Assembly: GCA_029262935.1 (NCBI GenBank)
Contig: JAJCYK010000196.1
Location: 1 to 7,136, forward strand
Length of the DNA: 7,136 nt
Reading direction: 5' to 3'
From: Cytophagales bacterium
GTDB lineage: Bacteria; Bacteroidota; Bacteroidia; Cytophagales; Cyclobacteriaceae
Part shown: positions 5,858-7,136 of the stretch, piece after piece
Layout: every line of letters starts with the position of its first letter
Position numbering within the stretch: the stretch's first letter is position 1
Notes under the pieces: model-generated
Database searches by the model: none
Told to the model about the DNA's origin: nothing
The model's input: only the letters and a program-made list of their open reading frames with translations
Position numbers and translations under genes: made by a program

Positions 5858-6520
5858 TTGCGCACCAATTTGATCAAGTTAACGGCTTTTTTAGGACTGT
5901 GCCTGCTTTTTATAAGTACTCACAATGGCATAGCTCAAGGTAAAAAGCAAATCATTCAGTTTTCCGGTGTAGTGGTCGAAGAAGATTCTACCTCCACGGG
6001 CCTTTTTGGAGTGCACGTTTATGTCCCCAAAGTGGGTCGAGGTACGGTCACCAATCAATACGGCTACTTTTCCATGCCGGTGTTGGAAGGAGATAGTGTC
6101 TTAATAAGTGCAGTAGGATTTCAAAAACAGCATTTTATTATTCCTGGAGATCAGGGAGAAAGCTTTACTGTATTGGTGGAATTAGCCTCCGACACCACCA
6201 TGTTATCCACAGTAGAAATTTTCCCGTACCCTACTGAAGAGATGTTTAAGGAAGCCATTTTAGCCTTGAATCTGCCTGTAGATGATCGCAGTCAAGAAGA
6301 CAACTTGGGTGAAGAAGTATTGGCAAGGATGGCGCAAACCATGCCTATGGATGCCAGTCTTAATTATAAATACTACATGAATCAGCAATTCTATCAATTG
6401 CACAACCGTTATTCTCAGCAGCGATTCAGTAATCCTTTGCTTAGTCCGGTAAATTGGGCCAGTTTTATCAAATCCTTGCGCAGTGGGGATTTCAAAAAGA
6501 AGAACAAAAAGAAAAAATAG
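5858..6520 (+). CDS. Secreted carboxypeptidase-like regulatory-domain protein with lysine-rich tail
   Basis: This 220-residue Bacteroidota-type protein starts with a signal peptide (MRTNLIKLTAFLGLCLLFIS, cleavage probably near GIAQ at 24-27). The cysteine at 15 lies inside the hydrophobic core and is not a convincing lipobox. Residues 33-120 form a CarboxypepD_reg-like beta-sandwich: IIQFSGVVVEED, GVHVYVPKVGRGTVTNQYGYFSMPVLEGDSVLISAVGFQ and a terminal strand TVLVELASDTTMLSTVEIF. This is the same N-terminal domain seen in TonB-dependent SusC-like receptors, but no receptor plug or barrel follows. The C-terminal part (121-220) is helical and polar, with NPLLSPVNWASFIKSL and the tail KKKNKKKK. 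The start is TTG; the frame upstream reaches a TGA at 5813 without an ATG. Its role in the periplasm or outer membrane is unknown. Confidence 0.87.
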   Translation: MRTNLIKLTAFLGLCLLFISTHNGIAQGKKQIIQFSGVVVEEDSTSTGLFGVHVYVPKVGRGTVTNQYGYFSMPVLEGDSVLISAVGFQKQHFIIPGDQGESFTVLVELASDTTMLSTVEIFPYPTEEMFKEAILALNLPVDDRSQEDNLGEEVLARMAQTMPMDASLNYKYYMNQQFYQLHNRYSQQRFSNPLLSPVNWASFIKSLRSGDFKKKNKKKK

Positions 6521-6613
6521 CCAATCCGCTAATTTTTATTTCCCTACAGAAATTTCTAATTTACTTTTCAGCCCAAGCCATGGTTTTATTTTGAACCTTA
6601 TAGCTATACGAAT

Positions 6614-7136
6614 ATGCGTTGGAAAGGACGTAGACAAAGTGCAAACGTAGAAGATAGACGCCGCGTTGGTGGAAAACAGATCGCCACTGGAGGTGGGTGC
6701 CTTACAATTATTGTGGTGGTACTGGCTTTACTGTTTAGTGATAATCCGCTACAAGTTTTACAACAGGTGCAAACTCAAAATCCTGGGGTGCAAACTCAAA
6801 CACCCGCCGGCCCGTCCAATGAGGCAGATGATGAGCTTGCCGCTTTTGTGAAAGTAGTCTTGGCGGATACTGAGGATGTTTGGAATCAACAATTCGCAAA
6901 GATGGGTGGCAGGTATAGAGAGCCCACTTTAGTAATCTTTAGCGGAAGTGACCGATCAGCTTGCGGTTTCGCCAGTGCAGCAACCGGGCCCTTTTACTGT
7001 CCGGCAGACGAGCAGGTCTTTATTGATTTGACATTTTACGACCAACTAAAACGTCGATTCAGAGCTCCTGGCGATTTTGCAATGGCCTACGTCATCGCTC
7101 ATGAAGTTGGTCATCACGTACAAAAACAATTGGGTG
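6614..7136 (+). CDS. YpfJ-type neutral zinc metallopeptidase, N-terminal part
   Basis: The gene runs off the right edge; 174 codons are present of about 285 usual for this family (Zn_peptidase, PF04228). The N-terminus MRWKGRRQSANVEDRRR is characteristic, followed by a single membrane helix (about residues 29-41, LTIIVVVLALLF) that should anchor the protein with its catalytic domain outside the cytoplasm. A Gln/Pro-rich linker (about 43-70) holds a short duplication. The catalytic domain begins around 73. It includes SGSDRSACGFASAATGPFYCPADEQVFIDLTFYDQL, and the two cysteines (117 and 129) may form a disulfide. The zinc site is HEVGHH (163-168), a standard HExxH with Glu164 as catalytic base. 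The third zinc ligand lies beyond the window. Substrates of this family are poorly known. The 93-bp gap before it shows no terminator; a weak TTATTTTG box at 6586-6593 might be its own promoter. Confidence 0.93.
   Translation, partial: MRWKGRRQSANVEDRRRVGGKQIATGGGCLTIIVVVLALLFSDNPLQVLQQVQTQNPGVQTQTPAGPSNEADDELAAFVKVVLADTEDVWNQQFAKMGGRYREPTLVIFSGSDRSACGFASAATGPFYCPADEQVFIDLTFYDQLKRRFRAPGDFAMAYVIAHEVGHHVQKQLG
6766..6800 (+). repeat. 14-bp direct repeat in the metallopeptidase linker
   Basis: GGTGCAAACTCAAA occurs at 6766-6779 and again at 6787-6800, exactly 21 bp (seven codons) apart. It encodes VQTQ-NPG-VQTQ in the linker between the membrane helix and the protease domain. The in-frame period suggests a small tandem duplication that lengthened a flexible tether. 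Confidence 0.7.

Noticed and set aside
6599..6608. TATAGCTATA palindrome before the metallopeptidase start
   Set aside because: A 10-bp dyad in an A/T-rich leader is expected by chance, and no second site or neighbouring regulator supports it.
6666..6851. Plus-strand open frame of 61 codons in a second frame
   Set aside because: It overlaps the metallopeptidase gene, whose frame from 6614 carries the family N-terminus and the HExxH motif.

Overview
The window looks like a piece of a Bacteroidota chromosome. Reasons: start codons lack Shine-Dalgarno sequences and sit behind A/T-rich leaders; two good matches to the Bacteroidota -7 promoter box TAnnTTTG are visible (both TACCTTTG); and the gene content is typical of the phylum (a VPS10/BNR-repeat secreted protein, a carboxypeptidase-like regulatory-domain protein, and a stand-alone eukaryotic-like P5C dehydrogenase beginning MPKGIF). 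A Saprospiraceae- or Cytophagales-like host is possible, but genus cannot be fixed from the sequence. No rRNA, tRNA, insertion sequence, CRISPR array or phage gene was seen, and no stretch of more than 300 bases lacks a gene.

Layout. At the left edge (1-481, minus) is the N-terminal part of a secreted Asp-box beta-propeller protein. Diverging from it are two plus-strand genes (582-1136 and 1209-1718) encoding paralogous small envelope proteins of unknown function. The second meets the next minus-strand gene tail to tail, their stop codons sharing one CTAG. The minus-strand block 4437-1715 is a two-gene operon: pruA (L-glutamate-5-semialdehyde / P5C dehydrogenase), then a fold-type III PLP enzyme of the D-threonine aldolase/D-serine dehydratase family, coupled by a TAATG stop/start overlap. 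Upstream on the same strand is a second minus-strand pair (5592-4513): an ArsR-type winged-helix regulator followed 3 nt later by a YjjG-like HAD phosphatase. A 265-bp gap (5593-5857) holds short palindromes and a doubtful 59-codon ORF. Two plus-strand genes finish the window: a secreted regulatory-domain protein with a lysine-rich tail (TTG start) and a truncated YpfJ-type neutral zinc metallopeptidase.

How the genes work together. The clearest functional link is the pruA operon, where L-glutamate production from proline/ornithine-derived P5C is translationally tied to a D-amino-acid or beta-hydroxy-amino-acid enzyme. An inverted repeat overlaps its promoter and may be an operator. The other genes are envelope or housekeeping functions without an evident common pathway. 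The least described parts are the duplicated membrane-protein pair, with an 18-bp perfect palindrome over the first gene's start codon, and the ArsR regulator, which lacks the usual metal-binding cysteine pair. I see no convincing new defence or mobile system.
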